Assembly: GCF_001577835.2 (NCBI RefSeq)
Contig: NC_029521.1
Coordinates: 17,328,470 to 17,392,469 of the forward strand
DNA length: 64,000 bases
Source: Coturnix japonica
Taxonomy: Eukaryota; Chordata; Aves; Galliformes; Phasianidae
Direction: 5' to 3'
Shown here piece by piece: positions 48,901 through 60,900 of the stretch. Position numbers and translations under genes: made by a program. The notes beneath the pieces were generated by a model, which made no database searches, was not told the origin of the DNA, and saw only the letters and a program-made list of their open reading frames with translations. Each line of letters starts with the position of its first letter. Position 1 is the first letter of the stretch.

Positions 48901-51900
48901 CATCTTAGTGTCTGTTTTCCTTTTAAACTGTATTTATAAAATTTGGCTTTTTAAACTTCTGCAAAGTGTCAGAAAAGCAGAAATATTTAAACAGCGTATT
49001 GTCTTTAGACATAGTTGAGCTGATCTTGGAGACTGTTTGTGTGGCTTATGTTAGAGTGGTTGCAGAATTAAGATCAGTATTGGATTTGTGTAATCTAGAG
49101 AGTTGTATCAGTAATGGGTAATAGTATTAGGTTCTAACTCTAACTAGGATAAAGTATGGATGGTCTCTAGATAAAGCATCATGGTCCTGAAAAACAGCAC
49201 TTATGAAAGGAAGGATCCTGACTGGTGGCATATTTAGTACAGAGTCAGATCTGCAATATCTGAGAACTCTTGTTAAATTGAGAGGAAGCCCTGATGTATC
49301 CATATTTAACATAAATCAAGTGCCTTGTGTGTAAGAGTTACAGTTTAGTTCCTTGTGCATATGTCTTTGAAGTAAAGGCAATAGTTTTTCCTCAAAAGCA
49401 TTCAAATTTGTTAATCTGGCCATAGCATGGAATGAATAGAGGCACTCTTTGTTACTGACCATGAGTGGAAAACAGCATCTGTACTGTGAGTGACTGACTG
49501 AGGTTCCCAGACTCAGCTCTTCACTATTGAGGATGGAACCAAAAGGGGTGCAGGCAAGAATGCACTTACAAGGCCTGTAAAAGCTGATACAAGCTTAATT
49601 TGTCCTACTCACCACTATTCTGCTACCTGATAAGTGATGAGCCTTGCTCTTAAATTTCCATGTTTCTGTCCTGGCCGGCAGAAGCTTCCCTTGTTACCTG
49701 TTTTGGTGAGAATGACAGTAAATTTGTAATTGCGTCTAAATAATTGTGGCTCACAGTCTGTCAGGAGAGGTTGCTGTACATAACTTTGCAGAGGAGTCTG
49801 GTGGTGATTGCAGTGTCTTGAATAACTTCCTCCAGAAGTCTGGAAACTTAATTTGGGATACTCTTTCAGGCATTTTTCAGACAACAGCGTAGCCAGCTCT
49901 GCCTTCAGAGACTTTCTGATGAGCACAACTGTAAATTTCTCTGATAGCATATGTGGAAGATAATTACTTTGCCCAAAGCACACTGCTGAGCCTGCATGTT
50001 TGTGGAGGTGGCAGAGCCCCTTGCAGCTGCACTGCCATCAGCATGCTCAGGGTGCAGTGCTTGAGCTCCAAGTGGGCCAGAGGCTGAAAGGTCTTGGCAG
50101 CCGCCTCTGCCGGCGCTCAGCTGTTGGCACGCACTGCTCCCCTTGGACTTGGAGCTGCCCAGGCAGGATGTGATTGAGGCCAACTCTTTTACTGGACATC
50201 TCCCTCCTCTGGGCTTCCTTCCTTCACTGTTTTTTGTTGATTTTTTTTTTTTTTTTTAAAAAGGGAAAATAGCAACTCTTTAGGGTTGCAGATGTCACAT
50301 GCATTTGATGGTTTTAGGAAGTGTGCCTTTTTTCATGAACTGCAGCTAATAAAACCAGCCGTTATGAGACGTATGTGGTCATTAATGATCAGTTGGGTAC
50401 ATTCTTTTCAGTCTGTAAAGAAATCTGCTTTCAATTAGACCCCCAAAGTATTCTAACACAGAAGCATTTGAAGCCAGAACTGATTTGCAGGATGATGTGT
50501 ACTGACTGAAGGGCAAGTTCTGTTTGGAAAAGCAAACTGAATTTAATTTTTTGTCCTTGTGGTTAAAGAAGTCTGTATTAGTGATCAAAATAATTCTCAA
50601 CATTAAGCCGTTATTTTAGCTCTTTTATTAAAGCACTCTTGAATATTTTTTTGTTAACGTGCTTAAAGTTGTGAAACTTCCTTTTCCTAATATGCCCAGG
50701 TTAAGGTAAACTCAGAATGTGTGAGTATGCAGTGCAAGGCAAACAGAAGTGAAGCATATACCGTGTCTGTTTCATCAAGAGTTTTGATGGAGTTTAATGG
50801 AGTACAGCCAGTATCAGCCTTATATGAAGGGGAGCTTCTGTTCAGATCTGACACATGAAAAGCTTGCAGTAATTTATCGACTGCTTCTTTGGAAGTAAAG
50901 TAAAATAATCTTTTCCAAAAGCTGTCACCTTGTACACAAGATGGCAGGTTATTAACTTTAGACCATCAATTCAGCGCTAACTGTGATTTAGATGACTGTC
51001 TAATGTAGTTTGTTTCTTACAGCTAACCTCTGAAAATACTCGGTTTGGCTTGCTGTGAAATCTTAAAAGCAAAAACTAACAAACAAAAACACCACCTGTA
51101 TATGAGGGCTAATAAACTTGTGCATATTTTTCTGATGTTGCTATATCCCATCTGAAATCTAACAGTGAAATCATTCACTGATTCAGCACAACTCCCATGG
51201 TCTCACAGGGCCAAGAATTGTCTGAGGCTGCTCTTCAGAGAAACAGATGTGTTTTCAATCAGCCTTCAGACAGCTCAGGCCTTCTGACTTGCAATAGTAA
51301 TGCTTCAAGCCAGTCACTGTGGTTCCAATTTAAACTGTGCATGAAGCTTTAAAGTGTGTGATGTGTTTGTCAATGAATCTAAGGATGGAATATCTGAAAA
51401 GTACGTAAATACAAGGCTGAAAGTTTTTCCGTGAGTGATTATCTAGATAGAGATCACGCTGGCTCATCTTGCACGTGCTGCTGGAAAGATAGAAGGAGAA
51501 AGGCAAGAGTTCTGCCTGTTCCTCAGATACAGTCAGAAATACATTGGTAACAAATTTCCCTGACACGGGGATGGACAATGAATGTGTTGTTAAGTCTTGT
51601 AGCACCTAAATAGCATTTAGTCTGCTAGTAGGAGTGAAAAGACTGTGATGTTCTTATTTGCAGATGTGGTAGTGGTTAGATTCTCAAGAAATGTGTGTCA
51701 TCTTTCCAGAGCATATGTGCAGTCAGAAATGCTGCACTACAGGTAAAACATTTGTGTTTTGAAATATTTCAAGGACCTTCCCCTGTAATTTAGGCTTCAG
51801 TAATGATTATCTTGTCAACAAAGTGGTAATGAAGCTTGTAGGATCTCAGACAAATGTTCCTCTGTTTGCAGAAAGTACATAAAATACAGCCCAGCTACAA

Positions 51901-54900
51901 AAACTTACCTATCTGCTTTGACAAGGAAAACTTAATCAATGAGGACTTCTGGGTCTGCTTTTTGACAGTACAACTCCTTTTCTACTGCACCTTTGAATTC
52001 CTTTAGCAAAGGGTGACAAAATAATTATGTTTTCTTCTCTTAAGACTTAAGGTTTTGCAGGGTTAGCAGACAACTTGCTAAGCTTGATGTGCTGTGGTAG
52101 CAAAGTCATTGTTCAGGTTGGCTAGATCAAATTCCAAGAGCGTAGGAATTAGCAAAAAGATGCTTTTGATGTGGTAAGGATGTACATGTTTTAAAATTCC
52201 TGTTTTTTAAATAAGCTTTATCTTTCTGAGGCTGGTATCGTATTTCCATACTGAAAAAGAGAAAGTAGTGTGGCAGCATAGATGGAAGCCTTCAGATTTC
52301 TCTTCTCCTTTGGTATGCATGGTGCAAGAAGAGGACAGAAATAACATTGAAATTGTGATAAAGAGCTTGACTCCTCTCACTCTTCCTGGTACTATAATAA
52401 AATGCTTGTGAGGAATGGCTTTGCCTGTTTAGGCGCTCCTCTTAAGCTCAAACTTTTCCATTAGATAGCTGGGTTCAATCTAGAATGGAAGCCTACAGAG
52501 CTTTGGCTGTATAGGGTCTCCTGGACATACTATTGCCTGATCACCTCGTTCAAATACAGTATAAAGGACTACACATTGTTATTTATAATCTTAAATCTGT
52601 CCCTTGTAACCCAAGTGACTGTTTAGAGCCTTACAACCATGTCCAGGTTCTCAGCAGCTTGTTGGTCAGGTTGAAGCATGATGCACTTCTGAGCTTTCAA
52701 TGTAGAAATACTGTCAGACTGCAGTGGCAAAAAGTGGGACTTAACAGTATTCAGTTGGGTGCAAAATGCAGTGTAAGATGAATGGAATGAAACATTAATC
52801 ATGGAAATGCAGCTTCAGAGCTAACAGTTTCTGGAATGTCAAATTCTAGACCATGATTTGTTCTTTCTCACAGTGTACCTGCTGAGGGTAGTGCTGAACA
52901 CGCTTACAGGTGGTGTGGACTAGGGAGGGATGTTACACCAACACCTTTTGTTTTTCACTTGAGAAAAGTGCTATGGAAAAAGATCTCCTTTTGAGCAAAG
53001 GTGCTGTTGGAATAAACTACATAATATCACTTAAAAAATAACCCAGTGGGAGCTTGTACACATCTTGCTTAAGTGTGTAGTCTTTTGTGGTTTTGAGTAT
53101 TTTGAGGGCTGGAGGAGGAGGAACAACTGCATCTATTCTTTAAAGATAAGCACTTGATGTATGAATTTAAACTGCAGCTTGCATGTTGCTGTATTATAAT
53201 GGTCTTTTCCTTCATTTATTCACTAAGGCTTTGCTTCTGTTTTTCTCATTAGGATGACAATTCTGGCAGTCTTGCGTCAATATCTGCTCTCAGTCTGTTA
53301 AACACAGGGGTATGGAATTTAATATGTTTTTTTTTAGTTGTATTCAATGCCATGCATGGGACTATGTAGCACTCATTAAAAATAGAACCAACATCACATT
53401 TTCACAGTAGCATGAATATTTTATGGCACTAACCATCAACTCATTAGATACCATTAGTAAAAACAAAAAAAAGAAAAATAACTTTCACACATGAATCTCA
53501 CTAACAACTTCAAGTGATAGAGTATTATTGCTTACTAACATACTGCATGTTCTTGAATAGCAGGAGGTGGAGTAAATTACTGTCAAATTCTAGCATTGCC
53601 TATGATTGCTGTGCGTCCATACTTAATGGTAACAGTTGTTAAAATGGCTTACATTTTTATTTTTGAACACTCTGTATGGATTTGACAAATTAATATCCTC
53701 TAAGCTTATTTTTCCCATCTTTAAGTCACATGAGCAGTAGTGCTTCAGAATTCCAGATGCTTTTAATCATGTTTTCCAGTATAAAACTGAAACTGTAGAA
53801 AGGTGTACCTGCTGAAACTCTTGTTACGTGGTGTTCTATCTTTCATTTGCTGAGACTGGTTTGTTTCTGAAATTGGTCCAATGCATCTGCCTTTTTGAAA
53901 ACAATTCAGTAATCCCACGCTTGATGTTAAACAGGAATAGCACAACTTTGCTGCTTTTCATTCTGTGGATCTGTTACTGTATGTGAAATAGAGCAGTAAT
54001 GTGACTGCTCGCTGATATATGATGCCTGTGGTTCATGTTACATGGTTCAGGTTCTCTCATCTCTTCTTTATTGGGCCCAGAAGCCCGCAGCTTCACGTGT
54101 TTTTGTAAGGAATAAGAGATGAAACTTGAGGCAACTTGTGAAAGATCCATTTGGGGAAAGTATAGTAAGTTAAAGATGGGAGACAAATGATGTGAGTTTG
54201 GAAGGTTGATCTAGAAACTTTTCAGCATCTGTTTGGTTTTTATCTCCTATTACATGAGACACGGTATCCTTCCCTGCTTATAATCTGGAAGTAAGAAACA
54301 AATGTACTGCTCTGTCTGTCTGAAAACACCTGCTTTCTTAGTTCTGAAAAAATACCTAGAGTATGACTTAAGAGTCTTTCAGTGATATCTGTACTTGCTA
54401 TAAACACCATCTTGTTTTAAGTGACTTATAGTCAATTCTGGTTCAGTAATTTTAACATACATCTTGGAGTTCAGTGTGCAAGACCTGGCCCTTATGCATT
54501 AAGCAGAAATTCTGCTTAAATAACTTAGTTACAAGTTTTACCAAGGTGATGTAGGATGCCTTCCTAAGAGACTCATTTTTAAAAAGGAATTAAAAAAGCT
54601 GCAAATTGGAGTATCTTTTTTGTACACACAAAGGCAGCTCTAATAGCAAAAGGCTTCCTGCCCCATTTACCTATTACCTGTCTAGGTTAATAGGCTTATC
54701 TGTATTTGTGTAGGAATAAAAACTGGAAATTCCAGTCTGTTTGAATATCAAAGTGCTCTTACTAAGTTGTCACAGTGTTTTTCAAGAAAAACATGCTTTT
54801 TAATTTGTTTGAGGCTTTATGAATGACAGTAGATGAAAAGATGCAGTTCTGGCATTATAAGGAGACAGTTAAAAGATGTGTGATTTCTAGATTAGATATT

Positions 54901-57900
54901 AGGAGGGAATTTTTTACTCAGTGGATAGTTAGGTGCTGGCACTGTGGCCTGGAGAGCTGTGGATGCCCCATCCCTATAGGAGCTCAAAGCTGTGTTGGAT
55001 GGGGCCCTGGACCCTGACCTGGTGGAGGGTACCCAGCCCATGGCAATGAATGTGGTAGGACTGCATGGGCTTTGAGGTCCCTTCCAACCCAACCATCCTG
55101 TGATTCTATTCAAAAATAGAATCACAAAAAATAGGAACTATTTTTGCTTGCTATTAAAGCTGATACTTGTTTTTTATCTATTTTGAGATACGCTGCAATA
55201 AAGAATTTTTAGGAATGAAATTCTCTGTTGTGATACATGTAACGCTTCCAAAATGGTTATTTTTTCCTCTTGTGAACACATCTTGCAATCGTAGCTGTCA
55301 ACTATTCTATCCTGTGAGCTATGTCCTGCATCTTATGTTCTTGCCTTGTCAAGTGTTTTAAATTGCATTTTTACCTTTCAAGTAAAATTCTGTGTCAGCT
55401 GTAGCTTTTTATCCAGTGCTGTGTATTTCAGATCCTTTATCAAATGCTTATTGGAATTTTTAAGTCTAGTAACACAAGGAGAGACCCATTCCAAAAAAGG
55501 AATCAGTATTTTAGTTGTTCAAATTAATGAATTTCAAGCATGTCTGAAGTTTCTTAGATCCAGTCTTTCCTAGTGGATATATTTCTTGAGCAAGAAGTGT
55601 CTTCCATGTGGAGGTTCTGATATTTGGAGTATATTTTGTCTAGGGAGATGTACAACCTTGACAGTTTGAGCTTGAAGTTATTTTGGTGTCTGTTTTCTAG
55701 TAATGCTTAGAATTTTCACACTGCAAAAAAACAGATGTTTATAAAACATCCATAGTTCCAGGAGTACAGTCAGGTCATGACTTTTGCCTTTTGTGGAAAT
55801 CACTGTGAAGATTTTTATGCCTTTTTCCTACATGTTTCTTACCTGTTAGCCTTGATAAGTGTGTCAGTTCCTAGCATATGTGACAGCCAGGGACACTAGT
55901 ATCATTCAGGTGTCCAGTTTGTAATAAGATGGTGAGAATGGCTTCATTTCTTATGGTTTCTGGTGATTTTATTTAACTTATATTCCTCAATACCTAATTC
56001 TCATGGATAAAAAAGTTGCTTCCAGCTCAACTTCTTCATCTCTGATCGCTCAGTGAACTTAATTTTGTCACTTCTGTGACAAAGTACTGGAAAGTATAAG
56101 AAATTGGTCAAGAAATAAGGTCAAGAAATTGATAGATGGAAATGCTGCTGCTGTCAGTACTGCAGCTGGATGCTGGCCATGGGCTGCTATCATTCCCAAT
56201 TAAGAATATACTACAGTAGCCTGATGTATACAAGGTAGACAGAGTGCCTGTAATGTCATATGGTTTGAGGCAGGATTAAATAATTTTAGGGTCTTAAAAT
56301 ATACATGTGCATTTATACAATGAATTTTGAACTTACTATTTTTTCTTGTGCTTGTGTAAACTACAGTAGAATTAACAGCAGTTATTTAAATCCAGTTGTT
56401 GAAGTTCTTTGTGATATTGGATACATATTGTTTTCGATCAAAGTTGTCTTAGGAATTACCCTTCCTGAGAGGATTTTGTTGTAGGAAATCTGTACAGCCT
56501 ATTGCATGTGGCTGTACCACTGAAAGCACAGCTGGGCCTCTGATCTCGGAAGCTTTTAGGGTGGGCCTGTCTAGTACTTGGCTGGGAACCTGCTTGGAAA
56601 TACTGAATGCTATCCCTCTCCCAAGCATGTATGGGGCCTCTGTTCTTGGGGTCGCTCAGAACCTGGCTAGGCAAGGCCTTTTTCAGCCTTGCTTTGAGCA
56701 GGGAGCTGGGCTGGATCCCATTCGTCCTCACTGATTCTGTGGTGATTTTCTCTTGTGGGGAGTTTTATATGACTTCCTCAGTCATGCTTGTTGGACCACT
56801 TCATTGGACTATGCCCAACGTGGAAGAAAAAAATCTTGTCTGAAATCATTAAAATAGGTAGGTTAAGAAGGCTGATGGGAAGAAAGCTTTAAGCCACCTT
56901 AAAGTGAATCAACTTTGTCTTCTCTGGAAACTTGAAGCTGTGTTATCGTTTTTATAAGAGGTATTTTCCCATTTATCTTTATGGACTTCAACTGCGTACA
57001 GAGCTCTAAGCTATGTTTAAAATTGTTAGCTATGTTTGTTTAATGTCGCTAGTGAACACCGAACATGTAAAGTTCTCTGTTTGTTCCTGGAAGAATAAAT
57101 ATGTATGAGGAACTACGTATTAGGTGAGAGGAGCAGTTTTTATAGAAGAATGTTTGATTGGGAAGGTATATGACCCAACTAGTAACCTATTTTTATTTTT
57201 GGTGACTTAACTTGAAAGTACTTTACTGAAATACCTTGAATTTGTTTTCTTTAGAAGATATGCTAACATTCTGTTTGAATTCCAGCACACAGAAGATATG
57301 TAGTGAACCTATCTATGTAACCTTCATGCCTAAAAATATGAATCCACAAGCTGCCTTTGCTTGGGAAGAAGTTAAGTCTTCTCACAAACAAACTTTTTTA
57401 TTCGCTTAACTGTAAGAATGAGTTTTTCAGTAATTTGGCAGTAATTATTTTATTACATGGGCTATTAAAGAGGTAATGTGTAATTTTTGAGGCTTTCATT
57501 TGGCTCTGTCAAGCTTTTTTTTCCCTAAAGATTGTCTCATTTTTGTTTCTGTGAGTTGTTCTGAGGAAAAAGGAATAGTTTTTTTTCTTCCTCAATCTTC
57601 TGTGTATTAAAGACTCTTAAATTTTTCAAGTAGATTGCATGTTTTTACTTCTGAGGAAATAAATGATGTGAAACAGGCTGTAATTCTAAATATAGTTTTG
57701 TCACTGAGTACAGAGTAGGTGGTTCTAGGTAATGGGTTCAGTGCTCTTGGTAAAGGCTTTGTGGACAAGAAGAGTACAGCATCTTAAGGGGAGCTAGGAA
57801 CAAGAGGAAATACATTGTAATGCACATTGTTGGTTAGTGTGTTTTTACTCAGCTTCTCAGATTATTTAAATATACATGCTCACAAACTATTATGGGAAGA

Positions 57901-60900
57901 TTATGCAGGTTTTCTAACTGTAACTCACACCTAGATGTTCTGTAGTAACATTGAACTAGGATAGATTAAATATTAAGTTGATAGAAGAAACTGCCTTCTC
58001 AGTCACTTTTGTTTAGCAGTTATGGAAAGCTGCATTGTCTTGTGATACATTATTTCAGTTTGTATTGTTAGTTTCTTGCTGTCTGAAGTGATTTGATGTT
58101 ATATATATAAATATTACTACTAGGTGTTATGCTCACTTGGTTGGGAAGTTAAAAATTCATTTTTATCAATAATATTGTTTAGGAATATGAAGCGCGGACA
58201 GGAAGAATGTATAAACCTCCACCTCCATCAGCAAGGCGTAAAAACATTGAATTTGAACCACTTTCAACTACTGCTTTGATTCTGGAGGATCGACCAGCGT
58301 AAGTATAATTCTACTCTTGATATGATGATGGCTGAATTTGTTAGATGTGAAACTTATCTCAGCAGAATTATAATTCTTACACAAAAGCATGTGTGTTATT
58401 CCATTCTACTTAATAAGCTAACAAATATCTCCAGAAGAACCTGCAGGTATATGAGACTATGAGAAATTTTCTCAACGTAACAGGGGTCACTGGTAAGTTA
58501 TCTGCTGTGTAACGGGACAGTGTTGTAGGTACCCCTAACCAGGAAAACTACTGAAAACTTACGGATTTCTTCCCTGCCATCTTAGTGTGCACTCCCTTCT
58601 CCTTCATTCTTTCTGGACGATTACTTTCCTAGAACAATAGGGAAGACTTAATAGTGGCAGTTAGCACCTCAGCAAATTTGGAGGTGGCCTACCAGAAAAA
58701 GAAAGAAGTATTAAGTAATAACAGGGGTAAAAGAATTGCTTTTGAAACATAAGAAATAAAAAATGAGTGTTAAACATTTCTGACATGAAGGTACTTGGCC
58801 ACTATAGTTAATATCTTGGTACCAACAAAGCAAAGGAATTTCTTAAAACTGTTCCTTGCTGCAGTTATGTTCTCTGGGCTCCTTAAAACTACAGTTGAAG
58901 GCAATAAAACAGGAACTGTAGGTGCAACAAAAACTGCACTAAATGCAATTGAAAACAGTAATGAAAAATGAGTAAAACATTGTTTGATCCATTCAGCTAT
59001 ATTGCCTTCAGCAGTCTGAAAGAAAGAGGAGAGCAAGGTGACTAGGAACACATACTGTGAGGAAAGCAAAGCAATCAAAGATTTCAGATCACACCTCAAG
59101 AAAACTTGTGATGGCACTCGTTTGCTTCAGTTAATTTCCATTAAGAAATGGCAATTAGAAGCGTTTCTTTGGAGATTCTCTCAAGTGGTTTATAAGCTCC
59201 TGCAATGCTAAGACAGAAATATCTGGCAAATATCTTGAACAGTGGTGCAGATTAGTGTAAGCTTTTGTAAATGAGTTATTTCCTTTTATTCTGTGTTAGA
59301 AACAAGGACAGTAACTGTAGTATGTCTATAAGAATGCCTTTTCTACTTGTTTCAAATCTGAGTACTATTTCAAGTGTATAGCATGTTGTCATGCCATCCT
59401 TGAAAAGAAATTCTGCTCTCAGTTAATTCTGAAATATTAAGAATGTGATCAGTTCTACTTGTAAAACATAAAATAAAATCAGAGAGTCCTTTTTTTCTGT
59501 GTTAAGTTACAGAAATGTCTTCTGTTTATTGTGAAACAAAGCAAAATAAAGATTAGATAAGAAACTGAGACCAAAACTTGTGTTCAGTTTTTGTTTCTGA
59601 AATGAGACTAGACAGTCAAAAGGAATTGTGTATTTGGCAATCAGGATCACTGTGCAACTGAAAGAAAAAAATAAAAATTGAAGCAGTCTAATTGATAGTT
59701 CTGTAGCATGTGTCCTTAATCTTAGAATTAGTGTGATTGGGCTCTGTCCTTTGTTTCTTTTGTGATTCCATCTTCCCCTTACCTGTTATTGAACAAACAA
59801 AATCATAGACCTGGTTATGCTTAATGATTGAAACTCACACATGCAAAGATTTATCAGCATAAGTGACTGCATGAAGAACATCAGTATTTTTGTATTGCTT
59901 CATGCAAACTTAATTTGGACATTATTTCAAATGTTCAACAAGTATAGTAACTTCAGAGTCTGGTGACAGACAAGGAAGAACAAAGCCTTCTAACAGATTA
60001 TTTTTCTAGTATTAGTTGAAAGGAAAAAGTTAGAAATGTGGAGATCTTGGCTGTACCACAGTGTGGCTTAGGATAGAGTGCTCTTGTGTCCTGGCCGTGC
60101 CCTGGAGGAAGCTGTAGGACAGCAAATGAACAGAAGTAAGAACCTGGTAGTTCTGAATAAATAGCAACCTTACACTGTGGTTACTGAAGCACTGACAAGA
60201 AGTGTGACAACTCCAAAGCTTGCTTTAGAAAGAAACCAAATTAAGGAGCTGTTTTGAAATGGTTCAGTATGTTATTTGTGCATGTTGAATTCAGGAATAA
60301 CTTGTTTTCAGAAATCTTCCTGCCAAATCAGTGGAAGAGGCTTTACGTCACCGACAGGAATATGATGAAATGGTGGCAGAGGCAAAAAAACGAGGTATGT
60401 AAACTGCTAATCATCACTATAATTCTACTTAACTGTATAGCAAAAATATCTTCTGGCTGGTAGATATAGGAAAGGACAACCTTGTTTGATATTCAAGATT
60501 ATTTTCTTGAAAGCCAAGCATAATTCTCTTCCCCCCCCCCCCCCCCCCCCATTCCAGCACAATGAATGTAACTAGGTTCAAAAATCAGCTTTACTTTAAG
60601 TGAAAGCTTGATTTTTCTTTTTTAAACTACTTGCATAATGTGACTGTGTGAAAACCTCTTGTATACTTAGACTCCTTTTTTTTTCAGCATTGTTGCTGCA
60701 GTACTTGCTGAGAACTAAAGTAGAATAAAGCTGACTGCTTTAAGATGATTTTTTATTTACAGGCATTTGATACCAATTTCATTGTGAAGACAGTTGAAAA
60801 CCTTGTTTTTCAAATCAGCTGTATCTGTGAATCTTCTTCCAATAGATCTGCTTTTTGAATTAAAAACATTTGTTTCATCTGGGACTGTGGCAGTCTATGA

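Larger units (their letters stand above)
47425..58182 (+). other. TBC1D12: TBC1D12 intron 2 (10.8 kb)
   Basis: Contains the candidate cassette exon at 53253-53309, a CR1 tail at 54889-55110 with a terminal hairpin, and a 5S rRNA-derived segment at 56497-56614. No other gene is recognised. Confidence 0.85.

Noticed and set aside
49981-50215. GC-richer patch in intron 2 with a 92-codon antisense frame
   Set aside because: No splice context, family motif or repeat consensus that I recognise; not enough to call a feature.
58770-59117. 115-codon antisense hydrophobic ORF in TBC1D12 intron 3
   Set aside because: It looks like a membrane protein only because its complement is A-rich; I see no homology, promoter or conserved motif.
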